A stretch of DNA of 64,000 nucleotides from NCBI RefSeq assembly GCF_900100345.1, contig NZ_FMTT01000027.1, positions 1 through 64,000 on the forward strand, written 5' to 3'. A model generated the notes under the pieces. It was not told the origin of the DNA, searched no databases, and saw only the letters and a list, made by a program, of their open reading frames with translations. The translations under genes were made by a program, and so were the position numbers. Numbering within the stretch: the stretch's first letter is position 1; each line of letters begins with the position of its first letter. Of the stretch, positions 34,042 through 43,103 are shown in pieces. Source of the stretch: Paenibacillus tianmuensis. Lineage in GTDB: Bacteria; Bacillota; Bacilli; Paenibacillales; NBRC-103111.

Positions 34042-35329
34042 AAAATTCGACGTCATCGTGGTCGGCGCAGGTCCGGCTGGGACGTCTTGCGCCTATACGT
34101 TAGCCAAGGCGGGTGTAAACGTTCTGCTCATCGAAAGAGGAGAGTACCCCGGCTCGAAAAACGTCATGGGCGGCGTCCTGTACCGCAAAACGATGGAAGA
34201 CATCATTCCGGGCTTTTACAAGGACGCGCCCGTCGAGCGACCGATCGTCGAGCAGCGCTACATGATGCTGGATAAAGAATCGGCGGTCACCTTCAGCTAC
34301 AAAGGGCTGGAGTGGGGGCAGGAGCCGTACAACAACTTCACCGTGCTGCGGGCCAAGTTCGACCAGTGGTTTGCGGAGAAGGCGGTGCAGCAGGGCGCGC
34401 TGCTGATCAACGAGACGGTCGTGCTCGAATGCATCACCCGGGACGGGCGAGTGGTCGGCGTCCGCACCGACCGCCCGGATGGGGACCTGTATGCCGACGT
34501 CGTGGTGCTCGCGGACGGCGTCAATTCGCTGCTGGCCAAGTCGCTCGGCTTCCATAAGGAATTTCGCCCGGACGAAGTGGCGCTGGCCGTCATGGAAGTG
34601 CTGAAGCTGGACCGCAAAACGATCGAAGACCGGTTCAGCTTGGAAGGCGACCAAGGCTGTACGTTCGAGATTTTCGGCGATTCCACCCATGGCATTCTCG
34701 GCACGGCGTGGCTGTATACGAACAAAGACAGCTTGAACATCGGCGTCGGGGCCATGCTGTCCGGGCTGATCAAGCGCAAGCTGAAGCCGTACGAGCTGCT
34801 GGAGTATGTCAAGACACATCCGATCCTGCGGCCGTATATCCAAGGCAGCGAGCAGCAGGAATATTTGGCTCACCTGATCCCCGAGGGCGGCTATCGCTCC
34901 ATGCCGAAGGTCGTCGGAGACGGCGTGATCGTGGTCGGAGACGCGGCCCAGTTCGTCAACGCCATTCACCGCGAAGGCTCGAATATGGCGATGGCATCCG
35001 GCGTGCTGGCGGCGGAGACGATTCTGGAAGCGAAGGAAGCGGGCGATTATTCCGCCGCACGGCTCGATAAGTACCGAACCCGGCTGCTGGACGGCTTCGT
35101 CGGCCAAGACTTGAAGAAGTACAAGGACGCGACGCATCATTTTGAGAAATACCCGCATTACTTCGAAAAATATATTCCGCTCATGAACCGGGCGGCGGGC
35201 GAGCTGTTCACTGTCGACGGGACGAGCAAGAGAGAGAAGCAGCGCAAAATCTGGCAGGGTATCGGCACCGCCGGCGAGAAGTTCAAGATCGCCCAAGATT
35301 TGTTCAAGGCATGGAGGGTGATGAAATGA
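34034..35329 (+). CDS. fixC: FixC, ETF:quinone oxidoreductase-type flavoprotein
   Basis: 431 residues. FAD-binding VVGAGPAGTSCAYTLAKAGVNVLLIERG at the N-terminus, the second motif VVLADGVNSLLAKSLG near 155, and GVIVVGDAAQFVNAIHREGSNMAMASG near 300 define the geranylgeranyl reductase/ETF-QO group. It accepts electrons from FixAB and passes them to quinone and, through FixX, onward. Overlaps fixX by the ATGA junction. Confidence 0.93.
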   Translation: MAEKFDVIVVGAGPAGTSCAYTLAKAGVNVLLIERGEYPGSKNVMGGVLYRKTMEDIIPGFYKDAPVERPIVEQRYMMLDKESAVTFSYKGLEWGQEPYNNFTVLRAKFDQWFAEKAVQQGALLINETVVLECITRDGRVVGVRTDRPDGDLYADVVVLADGVNSLLAKSLGFHKEFRPDEVALAVMEVLKLDRKTIEDRFSLEGDQGCTFEIFGDSTHGILGTAWLYTNKDSLNIGVGAMLSGLIKRKLKPYELLEYVKTHPILRPYIQGSEQQEYLAHLIPEGGYRSMPKVVGDGVIVVGDAAQFVNAIHREGSNMAMASGVLAAETILEAKEAGDYSAARLDKYRTRLLDGFVGQDLKKYKDATHHFEKYPHYFEKYIPLMNRAAGELFTVDGTSKREKQRKIWQGIGTAGEKFKIAQDLFKAWRVMK

Positions 35330-35628
35330 GCGACCAGCCCAAGGGAAAAGGGCAGACCATCGAAGAGAAGCAGTACTTGATCCGCTTCAAGGCGGATACG
35401 AACTCCCACCTCCACGTGCTCGACTACGATATCTGCGCGACGAAGTGCCCCGACAAGATTTGTACGATTTTTTGCCCAGCCGAAGTGTACAAATGGGAAG
35501 AGATCCGGATGCATGTCGGATACGAGGGCTGTCACGAGTGCGGAAGCTGCCGCATCGGCTGCCCGCATCAGAACATCAAGTGGGAATATCCCAAGGGCGG
35601 TCACGGGATCATCTTCCGGCTGGGGTAG
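35326..35628 (+). CDS. fixX: FixX ferredoxin-like protein
   Basis: 100 residues. The Cys pattern CATKCPDKICTIFCP, then CHECGSCRIGCP, supports two [4Fe-4S] clusters, as in FixX. ATG 35326 overlaps the fixC stop, behind GGAGGGTG. It completes the fixABCX set. No nif genes are in the window, so the physiological acceptor is unknown. Confidence 0.93.
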   Translation: MSDQPKGKGQTIEEKQYLIRFKADTNSHLHVLDYDICATKCPDKICTIFCPAEVYKWEEIRMHVGYEGCHECGSCRIGCPHQNIKWEYPKGGHGIIFRLG

Positions 35629-35635
35629 CTGCGCT

Positions 35636-35785
35636 ATGTTCGCGGTGGGGGACTGCGTCATCTTTATCCCGGACGGGGCGAGGGGAACGGTGATCGCCGT
35701 CAATGGGTCGTTCTGTCACATCGTTTGGGAAGATTGGTTTACGAGCTGGGAAAAAACCGAGGAGCTGCGGAAAGAAAAAGAATGA
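35636..35785 (+). CDS. Small SH3/KOW-like protein next to fixX (49 aa)
   Basis: ATG 35636, 7 bases after the fixX stop, opens a 49-residue frame: VGDCVIFIPDGARGTVIAVN, then CHIVWEDWFTSW and a charged tail. The 'GD.V......GTV..V' pattern is that of small beta-barrel proteins. The ribosome site is weak (GGGGTAG), so it may be coupled to fixX. Followed by a bidirectional terminator. Confidence 0.6.
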   Translation: MFAVGDCVIFIPDGARGTVIAVNGSFCHIVWEDWFTSWEKTEELRKEKE

Positions 35786-35789
35786 ACAA

Positions 35790-35818
35790 AAAAGAGAAGG
35801 AGCGTATCCTTCTCTTTT
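35790..35818. terminator. Bidirectional terminator between fix and the iron operon
   Basis: AAAAGAGAAGGA (35790-35801) pairs with TCCTTCTCTTTT (35807-35818). Confidence 0.9.
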
Positions 35819-35824
35819 CGTTGC

Positions 35825-36574
35825 TTACTTGATCGTTTGCAGCAGTTCGTTTAAGGCTTGCGTCAATCCGTCATTCAATTGGGACAACGCTTGCTTGTCC
35901 AGAGGGCTCTTTTGGGAACCCGCCACTTCCGGGTTCAGGCTTTTTTCGAGCTTCTCGTACAGCTCGGCATTGCGGGGGCGCACACCGTCCTCGAAGGTGC
36001 TCCATACGTCTTCCAATTTAGGTCCGAGCTCTTTCACCTTCGCTTCGTTCCCCGCTTCGATTTCTTTTTTCAAATCGCCGACGATGCCAAGCATTTGAGT
36101 GGCTCCGGCTTTGATCTGGTCGGCGGGAATTAATTTTTGCGACAGCTCGTACAGCGTTTGGATCAATTGGTCGTTGGCTTTGGACAACACTTCTTTATTC
36201 AGGGGAGATGCTTTGGTCGCCGCGATGGCCGGGTCGAGATTTTTTTCGATTTTCTCATACAGGTCCAGGTATTTCGGCTTGACTCCGTCCTCGAAAGCGC
36301 CCCAAGCGTCTTCCAACTTAGGTCCCAGCTCTTTGATCTTGGCTTCGTCGCCGGCCGCTGCCGCTTTTCTCAGCTGCTTCGCCGTTTTCAGCAGTTTCGC
36401 GGTTCCTTCTTTGATCGCCGCGTCAGATACGGCTTTGTTCTCGGTTTTGAACGGTGCGGGGGAAGCTTGTCCGTTGTTCGCTTGGGCCGATGGAGTCGGC
36501 GCAGAGCCGCAGGCGGACAGGAGCGCGGCGGAGAGGAGCAGGGTAGCGGTGATCAGGGACACATGCTTGTTCAT
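35825..36574 (-). CDS. Lipoprotein with two FTR1-like helical repeats (iron uptake)
   Basis: 249 residues. Lipobox LLSAC gives lipidated Cys-22. Two repeats of about 100 residues share KIKELGPKLEDAWGAFEDGVKP and KVKELGPKLEDVWSTFEDGVRP, each a helical hairpin with Glu/Asp that could bind iron. The same kind of helix pair makes up the extracellular domain of the FTR1 permease encoded 25 bases upstream. It therefore probably acts as an iron-binding partner (EfeO/EfeM-like role) outside the membrane. No His-rich EfeB peroxidase is adjacent. Confidence 0.75.
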   Translation of the reverse strand: MNKHVSLITATLLLSAALLSACGSAPTPSAQANNGQASPAPFKTENKAVSDAAIKEGTAKLLKTAKQLRKAAAAGDEAKIKELGPKLEDAWGAFEDGVKPKYLDLYEKIEKNLDPAIAATKASPLNKEVLSKANDQLIQTLYELSQKLIPADQIKAGATQMLGIVGDLKKEIEAGNEAKVKELGPKLEDVWSTFEDGVRPRNAELYEKLEKSLNPEVAGSQKSPLDKQALSQLNDGLTQALNELLQTIK

Positions 36575-36599
36575 TACAAATACCTCCGATGTAAAGGAT

Positions 36600-38063
36600 C
36601 TAGGATGTTAATTTGGCCGTGCGTTTGCTGATGCGGCTCCCAATGAGGAAGGCGAGAGCGACGAAAGCGACCGTGAACTGAGGGATGGTGCTTTCCCATG
36701 AAGGGAACATCCCGAGAAAATCGAGGCTGGGCAGCAGAGAGCTGTTCGATGTCCCCAGCGTTCCGGCCAATTGCAGGCTGTGAATGCCCAGACCGGTAAA
36801 TTTGATGCACAGATAAAAGACGATCAGACTCGACACCAGGAAAAACGGCCGGACCGGCAGCTTCATGCCCACGTACAGCATGAGGAAGGTGAGGACGGCC
36901 AAGATGCCCAAGCCCAGCAAAATACCCAGTAGAAGCTGCTGCAAGCTGATCTGATTCACCATTCCGATCAAGAACAGCACCGTCTCGGTGCCTTCCCGGA
37001 AAATGGCAAGGAAGGAAAGCACGGCAAGGGAAAATACGTTGCCTGTGCTCAGCGCCGTTTCGGTTTTCGCGCGGATATAGTCATTCCACTGCTTGACGTT
37101 GGATTTGCTGTGCAGCCAATAGCTCATATACAGCAGCATGGCGGCAGCGAAAATTCCCGTCCAGCCCGCGATAAGAAAGTTATTGGTGCCGAAAGCTCCC
37201 GAAGAAAACACAAACTTCACGATAACGGCCAAAATGCCGCTCAGGGCAAGCCCTGCAAGAACGCCCGACCAGATCCATCGGCTTCCTTTGGCCGACTTGG
37301 ATTTTTTCACAAAAGCGAGCAGCGCGCCCACGACAAGCAGCGCCTCCAGCCCTTCCCGAATCGGAATCATGGCCGCATCCCACATGGTGTAGGTCGTCTT
37401 TTCCGCAAGCGGCGAAAGATACGCGATCATGTCGTCGATCCGTTTCTCCGCGGCATCGTACTGCTGCTTGGTGATCATGGCCTGGATCACGACCATGTCC
37501 CGTTCGGAATCGCTGTAAACGGAAGCGGATTGCGCGACGACATGGCCTTCGACGCTGAGCCAGCTCTCGCGCACGTTGCCAATCCCTTGCAAAGCCGCGG
37601 TTTGGTCGTGTCCGGCAACGCTTTCTTTCGTTTGCTTCAGCAGGGTAATAAAGCCGGGTAGCGTGATGTTGTTTTCCTTGCCGTCCGTTCCTTCGGCATA
37701 TTGGCCGTGAACGTAACGTTCCAGCACTTGCCGAAGCAGCTGGAGCGCGGAAACGATATCTTCCGGCTGATTGACCAGAAACGCATAATCGACTTGCCCC
37801 ATCTGGGATTCAATGTCTTTGTAGGCCGCTTTGGAATCGGCCTTGACCGTATCCTCCACGTCCATCCATTGATCATGGAATTGATCGTACAAGGCTTTGG
37901 CCTTGGCCTGATCTTGTTTTGCAGCATCCAACGCTTGCGAGATGACCGCGCCGGCTTTGGTCATATGCTCGACACCTTCGCTGGAAGCCTTCGCCAACAG
38001 AGGATGAAACAACAGGCTGAACGCCAAAACAAGGCCAACTAAAGCGAAAAACGGTTTGTGCAT
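36600..38063 (-). CDS. efeU: FTR1-family iron permease
   Basis: 487 residues from the ATG at 38063 (GGGGG upstream). A signal/anchor and an extracellular helical domain (about 30-225) precede seven membrane helices. The iron-binding REGLE-type motifs are IPIREGLEALLVV near 242 and FREGTETVLFLIG near 343. Fur control is supported by a perfect 15-base inverted box 41 bases upstream. The symbol efeU is by analogy with the EfeUOB system; efeO and efeB proper are not here. Confidence 0.88.
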   Translation of the reverse strand: MHKPFFALVGLVLAFSLLFHPLLAKASSEGVEHMTKAGAVISQALDAAKQDQAKAKALYDQFHDQWMDVEDTVKADSKAAYKDIESQMGQVDYAFLVNQPEDIVSALQLLRQVLERYVHGQYAEGTDGKENNITLPGFITLLKQTKESVAGHDQTAALQGIGNVRESWLSVEGHVVAQSASVYSDSERDMVVIQAMITKQQYDAAEKRIDDMIAYLSPLAEKTTYTMWDAAMIPIREGLEALLVVGALLAFVKKSKSAKGSRWIWSGVLAGLALSGILAVIVKFVFSSGAFGTNNFLIAGWTGIFAAAMLLYMSYWLHSKSNVKQWNDYIRAKTETALSTGNVFSLAVLSFLAIFREGTETVLFLIGMVNQISLQQLLLGILLGLGILAVLTFLMLYVGMKLPVRPFFLVSSLIVFYLCIKFTGLGIHSLQLAGTLGTSNSSLLPSLDFLGMFPSWESTIPQFTVAFVALAFLIGSRISKRTAKLTS

Positions 38064-38103
38064 GGGAACCCCCGCTCTCAAAAAAATGGAACCTAATTAA
38101 CAT

Positions 38104-38118
38104 TGATAATCATTATCA
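38104..38118. promoter_or_regulatory. Fur box (perfect 7-1-7 inverted repeat)
   Basis: TGATAATCATTATCA matches the Fur consensus exactly. It lies just upstream of the FTR1 permease and should repress it when iron is sufficient. The stretch 38120-38423 has no gene. Confidence 0.92.
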
Positions 38119-38423
38119 ATAACATTAACGTGTTTAATTTTACTTGAACGCAAATTAGCAGGTCAATAAAAATTTTACCACTAAACGATAGTAAATGTTA
38201 CCAGTCTGAACCTGTTGCCGGGGTCTATGGTTCAGGTTTGGCGGCTACCGTTTTTTGCACAATTTTATCCCCTAAAAAATGGAATGTATCCCTACCTGCC
38301 CTGCCGAAGCCATGGTTAAATGAGAGTACAAGCCCAGTTCGAAAGGGGGTGAGCTTGCCGCAGTCATCGTTTGATGGAAGGTATCCCGGTATTTTTTATC
38401 CATATTTCAGGAGGGATTCATGA

Positions 38424-40232
38424 ATGAGTTTTGCGCAAATCGCGTTTCGGCGCACAATTAGGAAAGCGTTTTCTTTAACCGTAGTCGCTTTGCTCCTGCT
38501 TAGTCTGATTCCGGCGATGGCGCTCGGCGCGGTCGAGTGGCAGCCGAACACCGCCTACAAGGCCGGCGATGTGGTAACGCATGCGGGGCAGACGTACACC
38601 TGCTTGCAACCGCATACATCGCTGAACGGCTGGGAACCGCCGAACGTCCCGGCCTTGTGGAAGGCGGGCGGCAGCGGCGGAACGGATACGCAGCTGCCGA
38701 CCGCTCCGTCCGGCTTGAAGGCGACGGGCAAAACGTCCAACAGCGTGACCCTCGCTTGGAACGCTTCGACGGATAACGTAGGCGTCACCGGCTACGACGT
38801 GTACAACGGCTCTGCAGTCGCGGCGGGCGTGACGGGAACGACCGCCACAATCGGAGGCTTGTCCGCGAACACGGCGTACACGTTCACGGTAAAAGCGAAG
38901 GACGCGGCAGGCAACGTGTCCGCCGCAAGCCAAGCCGTCGCGGTGACGACGGACCCGGCGTCGGGCGATACGCAGCCGCCGACAGCGCCGATGAATCTGA
39001 CCGTTACCGGGAAAACATCGTCCAGCATCTCGCTGTCCTGGACCGCTTCCACGGATAACGTGGGCGTCACCGGCTATACGGTGGATTACGGCTCCGGCTC
39101 TCTGAGCGTCGCGGGTACAACGGCGACGGTGACCGGGCTTGCCGCCGACACGGCATATACGTTCACCGTGAAGGCGAAAGACGCGGCCGGCAACGTCTCG
39201 GCCGGAGCGAGCGTGCAAGGGAAGACCGAACCGGCGCCGTCCGGAGGTGGGGGCAAGATTGTCGTCGGCTATTGGCATAACTTCGATAACGGGTCCTCGG
39301 TGCTCAAGCTGCGGGACGTTTCGAAGAAATACGACGTGATCAACGTCGCTTTTGCCGAGCCGGTTTCTCCCGGCAGCGGTACGATTGCCTTTACGCCATT
39401 CAATGCTACGGTGGACGAATTCAAAGCGGATGTCGCGTATTTGAAGGGTCATGGTAAAAAGGTGCTGATCTCCCTGGGCGGCGCCAACGGCACGGTTACG
39501 CTATCCGATGCGACGAAGAAGCAGCAATTTATCAGCACGATGACCTCGATTATCCAGACGTACGGCTTTGACGGTATCGATATCGACCTGGAAGGCAGCT
39601 CAGTCGCGCTGAACGGCGGTGATACGGACTTCAAAAACCCGACAACGCCGGGCATCGTGAATCTGATTGAAGCGGTTCGTACGCTCAGCAGCACGTTCGG
39701 CAGCGGCTTCGTGCTGACGATGGCGCCGGAGACGGCATATGTGCAAGGCGGGATGGGCGCTTACGGCGGCCCTTGGGGCGCGTACCTGCCGATCATCCAC
39801 GCGCTGCGCGACAAGCTGAACTATATTCACGTTCAGCATTACAACAGCGGCTCGATGATGGGGCTTGACGGCCGCTCTTACGCACAAGGCACGGCAGATT
39901 TCCACGTCGCCATGGCCGAGATGCTGCTGAAGGGCTTCCCGGTCAATAACAATGCGAATAACGTCTTCCCGGCGCTGCGTCCGGAGCAGGTCGCCATCGG
40001 CGTACCTGCGGTACCGAGCGCGGCCGGAGGCGGATATACATCGGCGGCCGAGGTGCAGAAGGCGATCACGTATCTCGTCAAGGGCACGTCGTTCGGCGGC
40101 AGCTACAAGCTGCAAAACCCGGCCGGCTATCCCGGCTTCAAAGGACTCATGACTTGGTCCATCAACTGGGATGCGGCGAGCGGCTACGGCTTTGTCAACA
40201 GCCACCGTTCTTTCTTGGACGGCCTGAAATAA
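38424..40232 (+). CDS. Secreted GH18 chitinase with CBM5/12 and two FN3 domains
   Basis: 602 residues; AGGAGGGATTC precedes ATG 38424. The signal peptide ends near LGA (about 36). CBM5/12 (about 38-85: WQPNTAYKAGDVVTHAGQTY) is followed by two fibronectin-III domains (about 92-175 and 188-270, sharing APSGLKATGKTSNSVTL-like openings). The GH18 barrel spans about 280-600. DGIDIDLE at 383-390 provides the catalytic Glu-390, with Asp-386 and Asp-388 in place, and MTWSINWD near the end is conserved. It hydrolyses chitin outside the cell, releasing chito-oligosaccharides. Confidence 0.93.
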   Translation: MSFAQIAFRRTIRKAFSLTVVALLLLSLIPAMALGAVEWQPNTAYKAGDVVTHAGQTYTCLQPHTSLNGWEPPNVPALWKAGGSGGTDTQLPTAPSGLKATGKTSNSVTLAWNASTDNVGVTGYDVYNGSAVAAGVTGTTATIGGLSANTAYTFTVKAKDAAGNVSAASQAVAVTTDPASGDTQPPTAPMNLTVTGKTSSSISLSWTASTDNVGVTGYTVDYGSGSLSVAGTTATVTGLAADTAYTFTVKAKDAAGNVSAGASVQGKTEPAPSGGGGKIVVGYWHNFDNGSSVLKLRDVSKKYDVINVAFAEPVSPGSGTIAFTPFNATVDEFKADVAYLKGHGKKVLISLGGANGTVTLSDATKKQQFISTMTSIIQTYGFDGIDIDLEGSSVALNGGDTDFKNPTTPGIVNLIEAVRTLSSTFGSGFVLTMAPETAYVQGGMGAYGGPWGAYLPIIHALRDKLNYIHVQHYNSGSMMGLDGRSYAQGTADFHVAMAEMLLKGFPVNNNANNVFPALRPEQVAIGVPAVPSAAGGGYTSAAEVQKAITYLVKGTSFGGSYKLQNPAGYPGFKGLMTWSINWDAASGYGFVNSHRSFLDGLK

Positions 40233-40248
40233 CGGTATTGGCGTAACT

Positions 40249-40308
40249 TAAAAAAGCCTCCGGCTTCTATGGATTTAGCATCCATAGGCTCGCCGGAGGC
40301 TTTATTCG
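40249..40308. terminator. Bidirectional terminator, nested hairpins
   Basis: AAAGCCTCCGGC and GCCGGAGGCTTT form the outer stem; CTATGGAT and ATCCATAG form an inner one. It separates the chitinase from the converging helD. Confidence 0.9.
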
Positions 40309-40317
40309 TGCGACCGA

Positions 40318-42666
40318 TTAATGACCGGTGGTATAAGTGTCAGGGGAAGCGCCGTCCAGAAACGGGCTGCGCTCGCCGATATGGTACACGTACAGCTCGT
40401 GCATCGCCCGTGTGCAAGCCGTGTAGAACAGCTTGCGCTCGGCTTCCCGGCCGTATTGCTCCATCGAGGCGTTGTAGATGACGACCGCGTCGAACTCGAC
40501 GCCTTTGGCCAAGTACGACGGGATCACCAGCACGCCGGGCTCGAAGGAGGCCGTCTCCGTCCCGACGAGGCGAAGCGGAACCCCTGCCGCTTGCAGCGCG
40601 TCGCACGCTTCCCGGCTTTCCGCCGCCGTCTTGCAGATGACGCCGATCGTCTTGTGGCCGTCTGCCAGCAGGGCCCGGGTTCGCCCGGCGACCTTGGCGC
40701 CCAGATCGGCCCGATCCGCCGCTTCCGTGACGACCGGCAGGCTGCCGCCGCGGTTGAACGGCTCGATGGCCGTGCCGTCCGCCAGCAGGCCGCGGGTGAA
40801 CTCGACGATCTCCCGCGTCGAGCGGTAGCTTCGCGTCAGCACGTTCGTCTCCGTATGCTCCGGCCCGTACAACGAGGTCAGCGGCGCGAAGCCGTCCGTA
40901 TTGGCGGAGGAATGCGCGTAGATGGCTTGGTTCCAATCGCCGAGCACGGTCATTTTGCTGCGCGGGAACAGCCGCCGGATGAACGCGAATTGGAACGGCG
41001 TGTAGTCCTGGCCTTCATCGATGAAGACGTGGCGGACGGTATTGTTCGTCTGGAAGCCCTCGATTCGCTCCTTCAAGTACAAATACGGCGCCCCGTCCTC
41101 GCTGGCCAACTCGCCGCGCTCCAGCTTCTCCGCCGTCTGCTTGCATATGTCCTCCCAATGCGGCGGCAGGCTGTCTTCGGGCGCGAGGTCGGCAAAGCGT
41201 CCCGGCTCGGCGAACAGCTGCCGGTACACGGAGGGAATGTCGATGAATTCGAGCCGCTTGGCGCTCACGCGGAGCGGCTTGAAATGTTCCTGGACGACCA
41301 TGACGGCCAGCAGCTCCTGCTCGCGCTGGAAGTCGTTGAACACGTCTTCGGCATGCTGTTTTCTGCGCTGCAATTGATGGTAGGCTTGCAGATACGCCTC
41401 CTTGTCGAGCAGCTCGATCTCGTCCTCGACCCACGACTTGGACCGCTCTCGCCGTCCTAGCCACTTCAGCTCCTTCAGCAGCCATTCGGAGGTCAGGATC
41501 ATCCGGTTCGGAATCGGCAGCGCCGGATCGAGGCTGTAGAAATAGGCTGCGATCTGTCCGCCCGCGACGATAGGCTCCCCGCGGAAGCTCACGTCCCTGA
41601 AAAGCAGCCCTTCTCTGCCGAGCCGCTCCGCATACCGCTCCAGCATATGCATGAACGAAGTGCCCGCTTTGAACAAAATCCCTTCGATTCGCGCGTCATA
41701 GCCGGGGTCTCCGGCCGTCGTGAGCGTGTATTCCGCCTGCTCGAACGGGTCTTCCACACGGAACGTGCCGCCGAGCCGGTGCTCCAGATATTCCTGAAAC
41801 GTCGTCTGCTGCATGTTTTCCTCTCCGAGCTCGGGCAGCACGGTGGAGACGTAGCTGTTGAACATCGGATTGGGCGAGAAGAGCACGATCTGCTCCGCGC
41901 TCAGCGTTTCCCGGTACCGGTACAGGAGGTACGCGACCCGCTGCAGGGCGGCCGACGTTTTGCCGCTGCCCGCCGCGCCCTGCACGATCAGCAGACGGCT
42001 GCGTTCGTTGCGGATGATCCGGTTCTGCTCCTTCTGAATCGTGGCGACGATGCTCTTCATCTGAGCGTCCGAATGCTTGCCGAGCACTTCCTGCAGCAGC
42101 TCGTCGCCGATCGTGACGCCGGTGTCGAACAAGCTGCGGATGACCGCGTCGCGAATAATATATTGCCGCTTCAGCTCCATCTCGCCGGAGATGACGCCGC
42201 CGGGCGTCTCATACTGCGCCGGTCCCGGCGGGTAGTCGTAGTAAAGGCTCGATACGGGAGCGCGCCAGTCGTAGATCAGGAACTGCTCGCCGCTCTCGTC
42301 CAGGAACGATCCGATGCCCAGGTACACGGCTTCGGCGCGCCGCTCCCCGTCTTCCAGAAAATCGATGCGTCCGAAATACGGGGTCGTCTTCAATCGTTGC
42401 AGCTTCGTCAGTTGCTTCTGGGCCTGCCGGTGGCTGTGTTCGCGGCCGGTGAGCACCTCCGCTTGCTGCTTCAAGCTTGCGTACGTTTCTATAACTTCGT
42501 CGGGAGCGTCCAAGTTGACGGTCACGTCGTCCCAAAAATGCTTGCGGATATCGACGATATCCGTCCTCAGCTCGCCGACCTCCCGCTGGAGGGTATCGAT
42601 GCGCTTGCCGATGTCCCGGGTTACCCGTTCGACCCGCTCCTGCTCTTCCTGCCACACTTGCTGCAT
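40318..42666 (-). CDS. helD: HelD-like RNA polymerase recycling helicase (UvrD/Rep superfamily 1)
   Basis: 782 residues from the ATG at 42666 (GTG 42675, closer to GGGGCGG, is possible). A long N-terminal coiled coil (about 1-90) matches the HelD arm that enters the RNA polymerase secondary channel. Walker A GAAGSGKTSAALQRV near 220, Walker B DEGQDYTPFQFAFIRRL, motif GDWNQAIYAH, and C-terminal YTACTRAMHELYV follow. HelD uses ATP to strip stalled polymerase from DNA and can affect rifampicin tolerance. A divergent candidate sRNA promoter overlaps its upstream region. Confidence 0.88.
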   Translation of the reverse strand: MQQVWQEEQERVERVTRDIGKRIDTLQREVGELRTDIVDIRKHFWDDVTVNLDAPDEVIETYASLKQQAEVLTGREHSHRQAQKQLTKLQRLKTTPYFGRIDFLEDGERRAEAVYLGIGSFLDESGEQFLIYDWRAPVSSLYYDYPPGPAQYETPGGVISGEMELKRQYIIRDAVIRSLFDTGVTIGDELLQEVLGKHSDAQMKSIVATIQKEQNRIIRNERSRLLIVQGAAGSGKTSAALQRVAYLLYRYRETLSAEQIVLFSPNPMFNSYVSTVLPELGEENMQQTTFQEYLEHRLGGTFRVEDPFEQAEYTLTTAGDPGYDARIEGILFKAGTSFMHMLERYAERLGREGLLFRDVSFRGEPIVAGGQIAAYFYSLDPALPIPNRMILTSEWLLKELKWLGRRERSKSWVEDEIELLDKEAYLQAYHQLQRRKQHAEDVFNDFQREQELLAVMVVQEHFKPLRVSAKRLEFIDIPSVYRQLFAEPGRFADLAPEDSLPPHWEDICKQTAEKLERGELASEDGAPYLYLKERIEGFQTNNTVRHVFIDEGQDYTPFQFAFIRRLFPRSKMTVLGDWNQAIYAHSSANTDGFAPLTSLYGPEHTETNVLTRSYRSTREIVEFTRGLLADGTAIEPFNRGGSLPVVTEAADRADLGAKVAGRTRALLADGHKTIGVICKTAAESREACDALQAAGVPLRLVGTETASFEPGVLVIPSYLAKGVEFDAVVIYNASMEQYGREAERKLFYTACTRAMHELYVYHIGERSPFLDGASPDTYTTGH

Positions 42667-42700
42667 GTTAACCACGTTACCGCCCCTTTTTTCAAGAGAT

Positions 42701-42729
42701 TTGACAATCGCCGATGCATGTGTTATTAT
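42701..42729 (+). promoter_or_regulatory. Consensus promoter of a candidate small RNA
   Basis: TTGACA (42701-42706) and TATTAT (42724-42729), spacer 17. It points away from helD and into a gene-free 370-base region. Confidence 0.75.
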
Positions 42730-42735
42730 GATAGT

Positions 42736-42872
42736 GGGTAAATTTAAAGAATGGAACCACATATAGGTGGCGACCAATCTCCATTTTAGCATGGTTCTGT
42801 ATGCAATTCAATAGAAGCACATCATCGCACGCTAACAAACGGAGACGCACATGACGCCTCCGTTTTTTTTGT
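42736..42872 (+). ncRNA. Candidate small RNA of about 137 nt
   Basis: A strong promoter at 42701-42729 and an intrinsic terminator at 42837-42870 (AAACGGAG / CTCCGTTT plus T's) delimit it. No substantial frame lies inside; a 12-codon frame (ATG near 42752) lacks a ribosome site. It could be a stand-alone sRNA or an attenuated leader for the GGDEF-EAL gene at 43104. No known RNA family is recognised. Confidence 0.55.
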
Positions 42873-43103
42873 TGCATTCCCCCGCGCACCGCCAAGATCG
42901 AGAGCCGGCCCGAAAAAGGCAAGCGGCGAGGCGCCAAACCTTTCGCTTTCGCCAAGCCACTTCAACGCGCCATCAGAATAAAACGGGCATGAAAGTTTGT
43001 TTCCCTATTCACTATCGTCGTTTTTGTGGCGAAGTATACTATATACATATCGTTTTGCAAGGGGTCGTACATTCCTTATGTCACGTTGGAAGAGGGTGGG
43101 GGT

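Noticed and set aside
34100-35296. 398-codon minus-strand frame across fixC
   Set aside because: Antisense shadow; fixC is confirmed by FAD motifs and overlaps.
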